Part shown: positions 52,967-60,908 of the stretch, in pieces
Numbering within the stretch: the first letter of the stretch is position 1
Layout of the letters: each line of letters begins with the position of its first letter
Notes under the pieces: generated by a model
Databases searched by the model: none
Seen by the model: only the letters and a program-made list of their open reading frames with translations
What the model was told of the DNA's origin: nothing
Assembly: GCA_019416455.1 (NCBI GenBank)
Contig: DXXG01000007.1
Coordinates: 450,508 to 514,507 of the forward strand
Direction: 5' to 3'
Length of the DNA stretch: 64,000 nt
Source: Clostridiales bacterium
GTDB taxonomy: Bacteria; Bacillota; Clostridia; Oscillospirales; Acutalibacteraceae
Position numbers and translations under genes: made by a program

Positions 52967-54121
52967 ATGAAGAGAACGATCAGCGCAATGGTGGGTAAAG
53001 GCTCCGTCACGCACAACAGCCGCAGCTTCACAGCGGAGAATGTGGACAGCGAGCGCACCCACCTCAATATAGATTACTGTAACGAGCCAATCAAGAAAGT
53101 GTATCACGAAATGTTTGATGAAGCTCTGAAACAGTACAATGATAAGCAGAAACGTAAGGACAGAAAAATTCCCGATTATTACAAGCACATCGAGTCCGGA
53201 AAGCAGGAAAAGCTGTTCCATGAGATCATCTTCCAAATCGGCAACAAGGACGATATGTCAGCGACAGGAGAGCACGCCGAGCTTGCGAGGACAGTCCTCG
53301 ACGAATACTATCAGGGCTTCCAAGAGCGTAATCCCTACCTGAGAGCGTTCTCAGCTCACCTTCATATGGACGAAGCGACGCCGCATATCCATATCGACTT
53401 TGTGCCGTTCACCACCGGGAGCAAGCGAGGTTTGGAAACACGAGTTTCGCTGAAACAGGCTTTGCTCCATATGGGCTTCAAAGGCGAGGGCAAAAGCGAC
53501 AATGAGCTGAATCACTGGATACTTTCCGAAAAGAAAGTCCTCGCTCAGATTATGGAGCGGCACGGAATCGAGTGGGAGCAGAAGGGTACCCACGAGCAAC
53601 ACCTGTCCGTCCTTGATTACAAAAAGCAAGAGCGAGCCAAAGAGGTTGCCGAGCTTGACAGGGAGATTGAGGAAAAACAATTAGAGGTCAAAGGACTGAA
53701 AGCTACAGTTGAGAAAATCAAGGAAACAAAGGAGCTTCTCGGCGACGTCGAAAAACAGCTTGACGAAGATCTACAGCTGCAACTCCCTGAGCCGCAGGGG
53801 CTGATGACGGCAAAGAGCTACAAGAAAAAGTTTGTAGAGCCGCTAATCAAGCGCCTGAAAAATCTTGTCCGAACCGTCCTCGCCAAGAGCTATCAGGGCT
53901 GGGAAAACTACCACCGTATCAATAATCTGAACGGCAGACTGCACCGTGAGAACGAACATCTGAAATATGAAAACTCCAAGCTCAAAGAGGTCAACGGTAT
54001 GCTCCGTGAACAAAATAAAGCCTATCGCCTGTTGGAAAAGGTTTTCGGAAAGCACAAGCTCAATGAGATTATCGAGCAGGCGAGAGGATTTAAAAAGTCA
54101 AAACAGCGTGACACACGCTAA
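52967..54121 (+). CDS. MOBV-type relaxase (Pre/Mob family)
   Basis: 384 residues. The catalytic signature HMDEATPHIHIDFVP near residue 135 is the HxDE...PHxH motif of MOBV relaxases, which nick at oriT and pilot the strand through a borrowed type IV channel. The C-terminal 200 residues are coiled-coil-like (ELDREIEEKQLEVKGLKATVEK). It shows the IME can be mobilised. Confidence 0.88.
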   Translation: MKRTISAMVGKGSVTHNSRSFTAENVDSERTHLNIDYCNEPIKKVYHEMFDEALKQYNDKQKRKDRKIPDYYKHIESGKQEKLFHEIIFQIGNKDDMSATGEHAELARTVLDEYYQGFQERNPYLRAFSAHLHMDEATPHIHIDFVPFTTGSKRGLETRVSLKQALLHMGFKGEGKSDNELNHWILSEKKVLAQIMERHGIEWEQKGTHEQHLSVLDYKKQERAKEVAELDREIEEKQLEVKGLKATVEKIKETKELLGDVEKQLDEDLQLQLPEPQGLMTAKSYKKKFVEPLIKRLKNLVRTVLAKSYQGWENYHRINNLNGRLHRENEHLKYENSKLKEVNGMLREQNKAYRLLEKVFGKHKLNEIIEQARGFKKSKQRDTR

Positions 54122-54145
54122 TATATTTTGAAAGGTTGATGTATA

Positions 54146-54523
54146 ATGGAAAAGAGAATTTACGACAAGAAAACAGGTATTCACTACGAGCTGCAAGGAG
54201 ATTACTATCTGCCGTGTTTAGAACTCCCCAAACAACCGAAGGTTGAAATCGGGATATGGGGCAAGCGGCATTTGAGGTACATCAAGCAGCACCACAAAAT
54301 CCGCTATACCAATCTGATGACAAGCTGTAAGCTCACCGCCTACCTCGCCGACATCGACGAGCAGGCAGAGGATATGTTCTTCCGGTTAGTAAAACAACTC
54401 TCCGAAAAAGAAGACGTAACCGAACAGCTCAAAGCGGAAAACCAAATGATGTGGGTTGCGAGAATGAACAATATCCGTAATCGTGCGGAAGAGATTGTAA
54501 ATGCAGAGTTGATTTACACCTAA
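54146..54523 (+). CDS. TnpV family transposon-encoded protein
   Basis: 125 residues. Start GIHYELQGDYYLPCLELPKQ and middle IGIWGKRHLRYIKQHHKIRYTNLM are characteristic of TnpV proteins found beside mob genes in Clostridial mobilizable elements. The role is not established. It lies 24 nt after the relaxase gene. Confidence 0.82.
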   Translation: MEKRIYDKKTGIHYELQGDYYLPCLELPKQPKVEIGIWGKRHLRYIKQHHKIRYTNLMTSCKLTAYLADIDEQAEDMFFRLVKQLSEKEDVTEQLKAENQMMWVARMNNIRNRAEEIVNAELIYT

Positions 54524-54529
54524 TCAGCA

Positions 54530-54573
54530 TAGCTGCCAAGTGGGACACTCTCCTGCTTGGCGGCGTGTTTTTT
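54530..54573 (+). terminator. Terminator after tnpV
   Basis: GCTGCCAAG/CTTGGCGGC stem with a T run (GTTTTTTG) after it. Confidence 0.65.
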
Positions 54574-54631
54574 GTTTTTTTGATGCTCATCTTATCTATA
54601 TGTTGGTTTGTCAATGATGTGTTACACAAAT

Positions 54632-55531
54632 TCAAGAAAAGGTGACCTCGCCAGTATTGAGGAAATGGTAAAGGAACTCGCGAGGAGATTTCCAACCGAG
54701 AGGACGCATAGGAAAGTTGTTGTATTTTCTGCTTTGAACAGCTAATTGCTTTTTGAAATCGTCAAATGAATAGAAAATATGTGAAGCGTAGAAGTATTCA
54801 TTATCCTTACGATGAGAACGCTCCACTTTTCCATTATGTCTGGGCGTGTAAGGTTTAATAAGCTTGTGTATGATACCTAACTCTTTCAGCTTTTCCTCAA
54901 ACAGAGTCAGATCATTTTCCTTCTGTAATCGCTTAGTGAATTCACAGCCATTGTCAGTCTGGACACAATCGACCTTGAACGGAAAGGCTTTGAGCATATG
55001 TTCAAGAAAGATCATGGATGAGTAGCTGTTATGCTCTTGAAAAGCCTTAATTTATCTAAAGCGTGAGTATTCATCGATAGCAGTATACTGAAAGAAACTC
55101 TCATCTTTAACCGCATGCAGCAGGAACATATTTAACGTCGATTTGAACTCGTTGACGGGATAGCACATCTTTTCATAAGGTTTAGGGATGTATTTTGGGT
55201 TCGGCAAAGTCTTTCTCGGCTCTCCAAGTTTACGCAGAATCCTGTAAAGAGAAGTAACGCTCCTTGTGTAGCCTCTTTGCCTTAGCTTCACCCAAAAGAC
55301 AACCAAGCCGGCGTGTGGATTACGGCGGCGCATATCCCTTATTAACTTCAATTCATCCTCGGTATGTTGATTGGGGTGTGAATGGGGGCGATGGGACTGA
55401 TCCGCCAAGGATTGCAGCGTTCCGTCATATCTGTTCTTCCAACGATAGACATACTGGCGGCTGACGTTGTGCTTGATAAATAACCTTGAACCCATTGGAT
55501 TCAAAGTTCCCCAAAAACAAAACGCTGGCAT
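54632..55531 (-). pseudogene. IS481-like DDE transposase with in-frame nonsense codon
   Basis: Two open parts in one frame (55531-55052 and 55015-54632) are separated only by TAA at 55054-55052 and 12 sense codons reading IKAFQEHNSYSS. The protein has an N-terminal HTH (RQYVYRWKNRYDG) and the integrase core (FQYTAIDEYSRFR, QTDNGCEF, YTPRHNGKVERSHRKD). The stop replaces a residue that is usually aromatic after RFR, so TAT to TAA is likely. The transposase is dead unless read through. Confidence 0.78.
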
Positions 55532-55602
55532 GATCGCCAGCGTTTGTTATCATCTGGTCAATGCAGAAAGTGTTCAAAAGTGGTCTTTTTTAATCTTTGC
55601 AC
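55532..55602. other. Junction between dead transposase and resistance operon promoter
   Basis: Holds the hairpin ACGCTGGC/GCCAGCGT at about 55525-55548 and AT-rich filler; no gene. Confidence 0.4.
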
Positions 55603-55631
55603 TTGACATATCATACAGAATGTGATATAAT
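55603..55631 (+). promoter_or_regulatory. Consensus promoter of the decoding-centre modification operon
   Basis: Perfect TTGACA (55603-55608), 17-nt spacer, perfect TATAAT (55626-55631). It drives the leader peptide and the rsmI-like gene onwards, about 105 nt upstream of the leader start. Confidence 0.85.
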
Positions 55632-55736
55632 GATATAATCTATTATTGTAGATGTTGTTTGCCGGACATTATATTCGTTAATTTTTTGTAACGTGAATTT
55701 GATATCTTCCTTTCATCGGAAATGGAGGGCGAAATC

Positions 55737-55820
55737 ATGGTAGTCATTATAGTTCTAGTAAATAAAGAAGTTGTCTTCTTTGACATGACTGAGTCCTGCC
55801 CCAGTGACTGCTGGGAATAA
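55737..55820 (+). CDS. 27-residue leader peptide
   Basis: ATG 55737 to TAA 55820 with TGGAGGGC just upstream, far better than chance for such a short frame. The peptide begins MVVIIVLVNKEVVFF and ends in a CPSDCWE segment. It sits between a consensus promoter and a terminator and overlaps the 5' arm of an alternative stem (CTGGGAAT with ATTCCCG). This is the arrangement of translation-dependent attenuators in front of ribosome-targeting resistance genes, in which drug-stalled ribosomes on the leader alter RNA folding. Confidence 0.7.
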   Translation: MVVIIVLVNKEVVFFDMTESCPSDCWE

Positions 55821-55894
55821 GAACATGAATGTTATAATTCCCGCTAGTATGCAGCCTAGGTAGAAATTAATCTGCTTGGGTTGCTTTGATTTTT
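55812..55894 (+). promoter_or_regulatory. Attenuator: alternative stem and terminator before the rsmI-like gene
   Basis: Terminator: GCAGCCTAGG (55851-55860) pairs, with three G-U wobbles, with CTTGGGTTGC (55875-55884), followed by TTTGATTTTT. Competing fold: GGGAAT at the leader stop pairs with ATTCCC near 55838-55843, reaching toward the terminator's 5' arm. Fate would depend on ribosome position on the leader peptide. Confidence 0.6.
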
Positions 55895-55925
55895 ATACAA
55901 TATTTATTATTTTGGAGTGAATGAA

Positions 55926-56828
55926 TTGAGTGGAGTTTTATATGTTGTTGCAACACCAATCGGCAACATGGAGGATATAACTGATCGTGCGAAGCGAATC
56001 CTTGGCGAAGTGGATATTATAGCCGCTGAAGACACGCGCAATACCATAGGATTGTTACGCCGTTTAGGGATTAATAATAATTTAGTTGCTAATCATAAGT
56101 TTAATGAGAGACATCAATGTGATTATTTGATTTCACAGCTTTTGGAGGGAAAAAATATTGCAGTAGTATCTGACGCTGGAACACCTTGTATATCTGATCC
56201 TGGCTCTATAATTGTCGATGCGGCTGTAAAGAATAACATTCAGGTCATTGGTGTATGCGGTGCAAGTGCTGTTATAACAGGTATTTCAATTTCCGGTTTT
56301 AGTGCTTTGACCTTTGCTTTTTATGGGTTCTTCCCGAAAACGAATCATGAAATTCGTGAGAAGATTGAACAGGTTAAGGAAAATGGAATTCCTGTATCCG
56401 TTTTCTATGAGTCTCCTTTACGGATCAAAAAAACTATAAATTTATTGTGTGAATTGTTGTCTGATTCCGAAATGTGTTTATGCAATGATATGACAAAAAT
56501 GTACGAGCGAGTGTATAGAGGAAGCCCACAATCAATACTTGAAGAACTAAAAAAGAACCCCTCATCAGAAAAGGGAGAATATACACTCATAATTAAAACA
56601 AATGTTGTACGCAAGATCGTTGCTAAACCAGTTTCAACCACCTCACTCGAATCACAGATAGTTGATTATATGATTACTCATAATGCTACTGCCAAGCAAG
56701 CAGTGAAAGAGTTGTCTAAGAAGAATGGAATGACAAAGAATGAGTTGTATGCGGCTTCCTTGCATTTAAAAGAAATGTTTACAAAAGGTCCTAATAAAAG
56801 CGATAGCGAGGATGACATAAATGAGTGA
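55926..56828 (+). CDS. RsmI-family 16S rRNA (cytidine-1402-2'-O)-methyltransferase
   Basis: 300 residues from TTG 55926 (GGAG 8 nt upstream; a GTG 9 nt earlier overlaps the site). It begins SGVLYVVATPIGNMEDITDRA, then IAAEDTRNT, VSDAGTPCISDPGS and FFPK: the tetrapyrrole-methylase-fold RsmI family, close to normal length. RsmI uses SAM to 2'-O-methylate C1402 in the ribosomal decoding centre. This is an extra, mobile, AT-rich copy; hosts normally carry a chromosomal rsmI. It is the first gene of the cassette and overlaps the next by 8 nt. The effect on drug sensitivity is unknown. Confidence 0.88.
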   Translation: MSGVLYVVATPIGNMEDITDRAKRILGEVDIIAAEDTRNTIGLLRRLGINNNLVANHKFNERHQCDYLISQLLEGKNIAVVSDAGTPCISDPGSIIVDAAVKNNIQVIGVCGASAVITGISISGFSALTFAFYGFFPKTNHEIREKIEQVKENGIPVSVFYESPLRIKKTINLLCELLSDSEMCLCNDMTKMYERVYRGSPQSILEELKKNPSSEKGEYTLIIKTNVVRKIVAKPVSTTSLESQIVDYMITHNATAKQAVKELSKKNGMTKNELYAASLHLKEMFTKGPNKSDSEDDINE

Positions 56829-57912
56829 TTTATTACATCTTAGACATGGTAATATCAAGCTTCCAGCATTTTTCCCTGATGGAACTTACGGAGTAGTTCG
56901 ATGCATTGATGTAGGTGATTTAATTGATTGTCAAATTCCTGGGCTCGTTATGAATAGTTATCATTTATTATCGAAACCAGGGGTAAATATTCTAAAATCA
57001 TTTGGAGGATTAAATACGTTTACTGGTTGGGAGCGCCCAATCTTGACGGATTCTGGTGGCTTTCAGGTTTTCTCAATGATTAGAGAAAACTCAAAATATG
57101 GAGAAATAAGAAAGAATGAGATTATATTCAGACCAGATGGTGATAAAAAAAGAATAATACTTACCCCTGAAAAAAGCATTCAATCCCAATTCGTTTATGG
57201 TTCAGATATTATGATGTGTTTAGATTATTGCACTCATCCAGATGATTCGATGGAAATTAACGAGTTTTCTGTAGAAGTAACAATCGAATGGGCTAAGAGA
57301 TGTAAAATTGAATATGAAAAGCAATTAAAGTCAAGGCATATCGACAAAGATAAACGACCTTTGCTGTTTGCTATTATTCAAGGTGGCAATTTTCCTGAAT
57401 TAAGAAAATATTGTGCCTCAGAATTAATAAAAATCGGCTTTGACGGTTTCGGTTTCGGAGGATTCCCCGTTGACTCAAAAGGGAATTTGGTTGATGATAT
57501 TTTAGAGCTCACAGCTCAATTGATGCCAGATGATAAGCCGAAATATGCAATGGGTTTGGGAAAACCAGACGGAATAATAAAATGTGTCAAGTGGGGATAT
57601 AACCTTTTTGATTGCGTTATACCAACACGAGAAGCTCGTCATAATCGTCTATATGTATTTGATGATGAATCATCACTAAAGTATCATTGCTATTATATTC
57701 TGGACGAAAAACATATCCGAGAAAAAAAACCTATTTCAGATGTGTGTGATTGTTATACTTGTAGGCACTATTCCAGATCATATCTTCAGCATTTATATAA
57801 AGTTGGCGACTCATTGGCGTACCGACTTGCAACAATTCATAATTTAAGGTTTTATAGTATGCTGATGGAAAGAATAAATGATAATAAGACTAATATTAAT
57901 GGAGATCAGTAA
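56821..57912 (+). CDS. Queuine/tRNA-guanine transglycosylase (Tgt) family protein
   Basis: 363 residues, near the normal Tgt length. Substrate-pocket Asp in LTDSGGFQVFS; QGG loop in LFAIIQGGNFPELR; GFGFGGFPV; catalytic-loop NLFDCVIPTREARH; zinc site CDCYTCRHYSRSYLQHL with three Cys and a later His. Tgt swaps G34 in GUN-anticodon tRNAs for a queuosine precursor. The key residues are kept, so it should be active, perhaps with changed base or tRNA choice (MNSYHLLSKPG replaces the usual NTYHL context). It overlaps the upstream gene and abuts the next start codon. Confidence 0.9.
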   Translation: MSDLLHLRHGNIKLPAFFPDGTYGVVRCIDVGDLIDCQIPGLVMNSYHLLSKPGVNILKSFGGLNTFTGWERPILTDSGGFQVFSMIRENSKYGEIRKNEIIFRPDGDKKRIILTPEKSIQSQFVYGSDIMMCLDYCTHPDDSMEINEFSVEVTIEWAKRCKIEYEKQLKSRHIDKDKRPLLFAIIQGGNFPELRKYCASELIKIGFDGFGFGGFPVDSKGNLVDDILELTAQLMPDDKPKYAMGLGKPDGIIKCVKWGYNLFDCVIPTREARHNRLYVFDDESSLKYHCYYILDEKHIREKKPISDVCDCYTCRHYSRSYLQHLYKVGDSLAYRLATIHNLRFYSMLMERINDNKTNINGDQ

Positions 57913-58704
57913 ATGAATGATGTTTTTGAAGAAGTAATAAAGAGTAGAAAATACTCAAACATAGATAGATCTATTGTAATGCGCATTTGTGAAGAAGCGC
58001 TACATAAATACCCCAAAAAGAAAGAGGCAATAAAAGCCGCTAAGAATCAGCTCCATATAATACATGAGTCATTTTTAATGGCGGATTGCTATAAGGTCGC
58101 ATATTCAATTCTGGATGATGAAAAAGATTCCATTATTCTTAATGGATTGAATAAAGATACAAGTATAAGAATAATGGGATTACACGCTTCAACCAAAGAA
58201 CGAATTGCGAATATTGAAGAAACTTACAGCTGGCTTTCAGAATATATAGATATCGAAAGCACTTTGATTGATGTTGGGTGTGGTTTTAATCCCTTTGCAA
58301 TTCCGTTCATAATTAACAGGCCTAAAAGATATTATGCATATGATATCAGCAATGAATCAGCAGAACTTTTGAACTACTTTTTTTCTATGGCAAAATTAAC
58401 TGATTATAAGGCGATGATTTTAGATGCAACTGTGAATACTCCCTCTGAGAGTGCAGACGTATTATTAGCCTTCAAATTACTCCCTTTGCTACAACAACAA
58501 AAAAAGGGACGTGCGTTTTCATTTTTAGAAGAAGCCTTATTTCATAAAGCAATCATTTCCTTTCCAATTAAGAGCTTATCCGGAAAAGAGAAAGGAATGC
58601 TCGACTTTTATACTCGTTTTTTTGAGGAAGGACTTCCACAAGGCATTGACATCATTGAAAGAAAAGTTATAAACAACGAACTGTTTTATGTTATCTCCAA
58701 ATAG
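57913..58704 (+). CDS. ArmA/Rmt-family 16S rRNA (guanine-1405-N7)-methyltransferase
   Basis: 263 residues, the length of ArmA (257) and RmtB (251). It shows the family's marks: SAM loop DVGCGFNPFAIP, LHASTKERIA (as in RmtB), FKLLPLLQQQ, and ISFPIKSLSGKEKGM, which from memory is the same string as in ArmA. These enzymes methylate N7 of G1405 in helix 44 and give high-level resistance to gentamicin- and kanamycin-class aminoglycosides. It starts directly after the tgt stop, with GGAG 8 nt upstream. AT-rich coding suggests a low-GC Firmicute origin. Clearly distinct from ArmA overall; activity is inferred. Confidence 0.88.
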   Translation: MNDVFEEVIKSRKYSNIDRSIVMRICEEALHKYPKKKEAIKAAKNQLHIIHESFLMADCYKVAYSILDDEKDSIILNGLNKDTSIRIMGLHASTKERIANIEETYSWLSEYIDIESTLIDVGCGFNPFAIPFIINRPKRYYAYDISNESAELLNYFFSMAKLTDYKAMILDATVNTPSESADVLLAFKLLPLLQQQKKGRAFSFLEEALFHKAIISFPIKSLSGKEKGMLDFYTRFFEEGLPQGIDIIERKVINNELFYVISK

Positions 58705-58721
58705 AGGGAAGTGCAATAATA

Positions 58722-59189
58722 ATGGATGTAATTAACATTACGATTGAAGATGCAAATTATAATTATTTAGTATTTGAAAACAATTCGCAAATATCCTCCA
58801 AGATTACTGAAATGGGTACTCAAAGCGAAAAGATATTTTTTATTTATGATACCAATATTCCGTTTAGCTGTATTGAATCATTAACCTGTCGTTGCAAACT
58901 AAAATCAATAATCTTAGGGTATAATATTCCAGAAAGCGAAAAAAACATATCAGCACTTACTAAGATCATTTCGGATCTCATTGAAAATAAAGCTGATCGT
59001 AATAGCTTATTTATAATTGTTGGAGGTGGGGTTTTAGGAAATGTTGCAGGACTAGCCTGTGGAATGCTATTTAGAGGGGTTAGGTTCGTTCATGTTCCTA
59101 GTACCATCATGGCATGTTCTGATTCGGTGTTATCTTTAAAACAAGGAATAAAGAATTGTATTGTGAGAAAAAGGTCTTCTGTGTTTTAG
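58722..59189 (+). CDS. 2-deoxy-scyllo-inosose synthase-like protein, C-terminally truncated
   Basis: 155 residues: the N-terminal, NAD-binding part of a sugar-phosphate cyclase. VGGGVLGNVAGLACGMLFRGVR, HVPSTIMACSDSVLSLKQGI matches the 2-deoxy-scyllo-inosose synthase group (BtrC type), whereas AroB has DSSVGGKTAIN there. Intact enzymes are about 370 residues; metal-binding and C-terminal domains are lost where the sequence switches, after residue 144 or so, into a translation-factor gene in another frame. In aminoglycoside producers this enzyme makes the 2-deoxystreptamine precursor from glucose-6-phosphate. As it stands it should be inactive. Confidence 0.72.
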   Translation: MDVINITIEDANYNYLVFENNSQISSKITEMGTQSEKIFFIYDTNIPFSCIESLTCRCKLKSIILGYNIPESEKNISALTKIISDLIENKADRNSLFIIVGGGVLGNVAGLACGMLFRGVRFVHVPSTIMACSDSVLSLKQGIKNCIVRKRSSVF

Positions 59190-60203
59190 GAGGAAGTGCG
59201 CTTTCTGAACTTGGTGTTAGTGATCTTATACAGGCCGTTCATAAATACATTCCAACATTTAAAAAAATAAATGATTGTACTGATTTTTCGGCTGAAACAT
59301 ATATGGTTAAACGAAACGATGGAGTTAAGGAAATATATGTAAAAATACTTTCTGGTGAACTTATGAACAGAGATATCGTTTCCGTATATGAAGATAACCA
59401 AAAAGTTAAAACTCTGACAGGAATAGAAGGCAACAAGAGAATTGCTCTTGATAGCGCTAATGAGGGGCAACTTGTCATACTTACTGGCATTGACTGTTCA
59501 GCTGGTGATGTATTAGGTATCAATTATGAGCAAACACACAAAAGAATATCTGTTTCTCCAATGTTCACCGCAGTTTTATCTATAACTGGTGAAGAAGAAA
59601 AAATTAGACTTTGGAATGCTGCCAAAGAGCTTAACGAGGAGGACTCGTTTTTAAATGTTCGTCTTAATCCAGATACTAATGATATACAGATAGATTTGAT
59701 GGGAAAACTTCAGGGCGAAACTGTAGTATAAATTTTGGCGGAAAGGTATGATATTCACGCTTTGTTAAGCGAACTAACAATAATTTATAAGGAAGCTCCT
59801 GTTGATACCGCAATCGGGAAAGCAAGTTACACTAAAACCTCAAATGTTGCAATTAAAATTGAACCGACTAAACGTGGAGCCGGGGTTATATATCATTCGT
59901 TGCTTGCAACAGATTACCTATTTACAAAATATCAAAAGCAAGTAGAACGGTTAATGCATCAATATATAAAGTATGGAAATTATGGATGGGAACTGACAGA
60001 TATAGATATCAGTCTGATTGGCGGAAAATGTGATAATGTTGGTTCAGATCCATTGGATTATGCTATTGCGACTCCAATTGCATTAGCACGAGCTATATCT
60101 GAAGCGGGAACAAAATTATTGGAACCTGTTGTTGCATATACACTTTCTATTCCATCGGTTTATTATTCAGAAGTTATTGGAAGGTTAATGGGAATGAGAA
60201 AAG
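59156..60203 (+). pseudogene. Tet(M)-like ribosomal protection GTPase remnant
   Basis: One frame with a TAA at 59729-59731. It lacks the GTPase domain: it starts at the EF-G-like KKVFCVLGGSALSELGV segment, continues through domain II (SGELMNRDIVSV, GQLVILTGI), domain III (LNEEDSFLNVRLNPDTNDIQ, MGKLQGE), then after the stop domain IV (GAGVIYHSLLATDYL, YGNYGWELTD) and domain V (EAGTKLLEPVVAYTLSIP). The YGWxxTD string is typical of Tet(M)/Tet(W)-class proteins rather than EF-G. The 3' end is replaced by an IS3 remnant at about 60200. Not functional. Divergent from Tet(M) by eye. Confidence 0.72.
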
Positions 60204-60579
60204 GCTTACCGTCTTTACAAGGCACTTTGGTGATATCCGAAAGCAGCTTTGTTACAGGTTTTTCCGCAGTAAAATCACGCTTAATTATGTTTTCGGCTTC
60301 CTGCTCTTCGTCAGTCGCTTTTGTAATTCCGTGAGGAATTCTGCGTTTATGCAGTAATCCACCCTCGTTCATAGTTCGGTAAACAGTTCTGAGGCTGACT
60401 TTTTTACCTCTTTGTTCCAACGCTGTTTGTATGCGGTTTATGCCGTAATTTCGGTTTTCCGGTGCTTCACCGATTAGGTTTTTTATTTCGACCAGAAGAA
60501 GCTCTCTCTTTGCAGGCTTTGCTGTGTTTCTGAGCCAACGGTAAAAGCCGGACTCGGTTACGCCAAGAACCTTGCACAT
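60200..60579 (-). pseudogene. IS3 transposase OrfB, truncated
   Basis: Contains the N-terminal part of OrfB: CKVLGVTESGFYRWLRN, NYGINRIQTALEQRGKKVS and the first catalytic Asp in LSDITKVPCKDGKPF. It then runs into foreign sequence. In-frame codons upstream (KFRDKYTVK) are followed by TAA just before ATG 60579, a further break in what should be a frameshift-fused OrfAB. Dead. Confidence 0.75.
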
Positions 60580-60638
60580 TTATTTTACCGTATATTTGTC
60601 ACGAAATTTTACAATGAACAGATGTCTTTCGCTTGTTT

Positions 60639-60908
60639 TTACTTCTTTCGGTCTTTTGCGAAAAAACCGAGTGCATCTTTTAAGATTTCGTTTGCAGTCT
60701 TTAGCTCTGCGTTTTCCTTTTCAAGTTCACGAATGCGTTTCTCGGCTTCTGTTTCGGGAAGCCTTGGACGCTTCATTTCTTCTTTACGTTTGTTTCGCCA
60801 ATCCGACAATGTGTAATACGGCAGTCCGAGTTGAGCGGCTGCTTTCTTTACACTTACTTCGTCTGATAGCTTTAATGCCTCTTCTTTAAAATCTTTACTG
60901 TACTTCAT
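60639..60908 (-). CDS. IS3 transposase OrfA
   Basis: 89 residues from ATG 60908 (GAAAGGTG 8 nt upstream). It starts MKYSKDFKEEALKL, has the HTH (VKKAAAQLGLPYYTLSDWRNK) and a leucine-zipper coil (RIRELEKENAELKTANEILKDAL). Intact, but its partner OrfB is truncated. Confidence 0.85.
   Translation of the reverse strand: MKYSKDFKEEALKLSDEVSVKKAAAQLGLPYYTLSDWRNKRKEEMKRPRLPETEAEKRIRELEKENAELKTANEILKDALGFFAKDRKK

Noticed and set aside
58722..59189. 3-dehydroquinate synthase (AroB)
   Set aside because: The active-site string is SDSVLSLKQ, the DOI synthase form, not the DSSVGGKT form of AroB.
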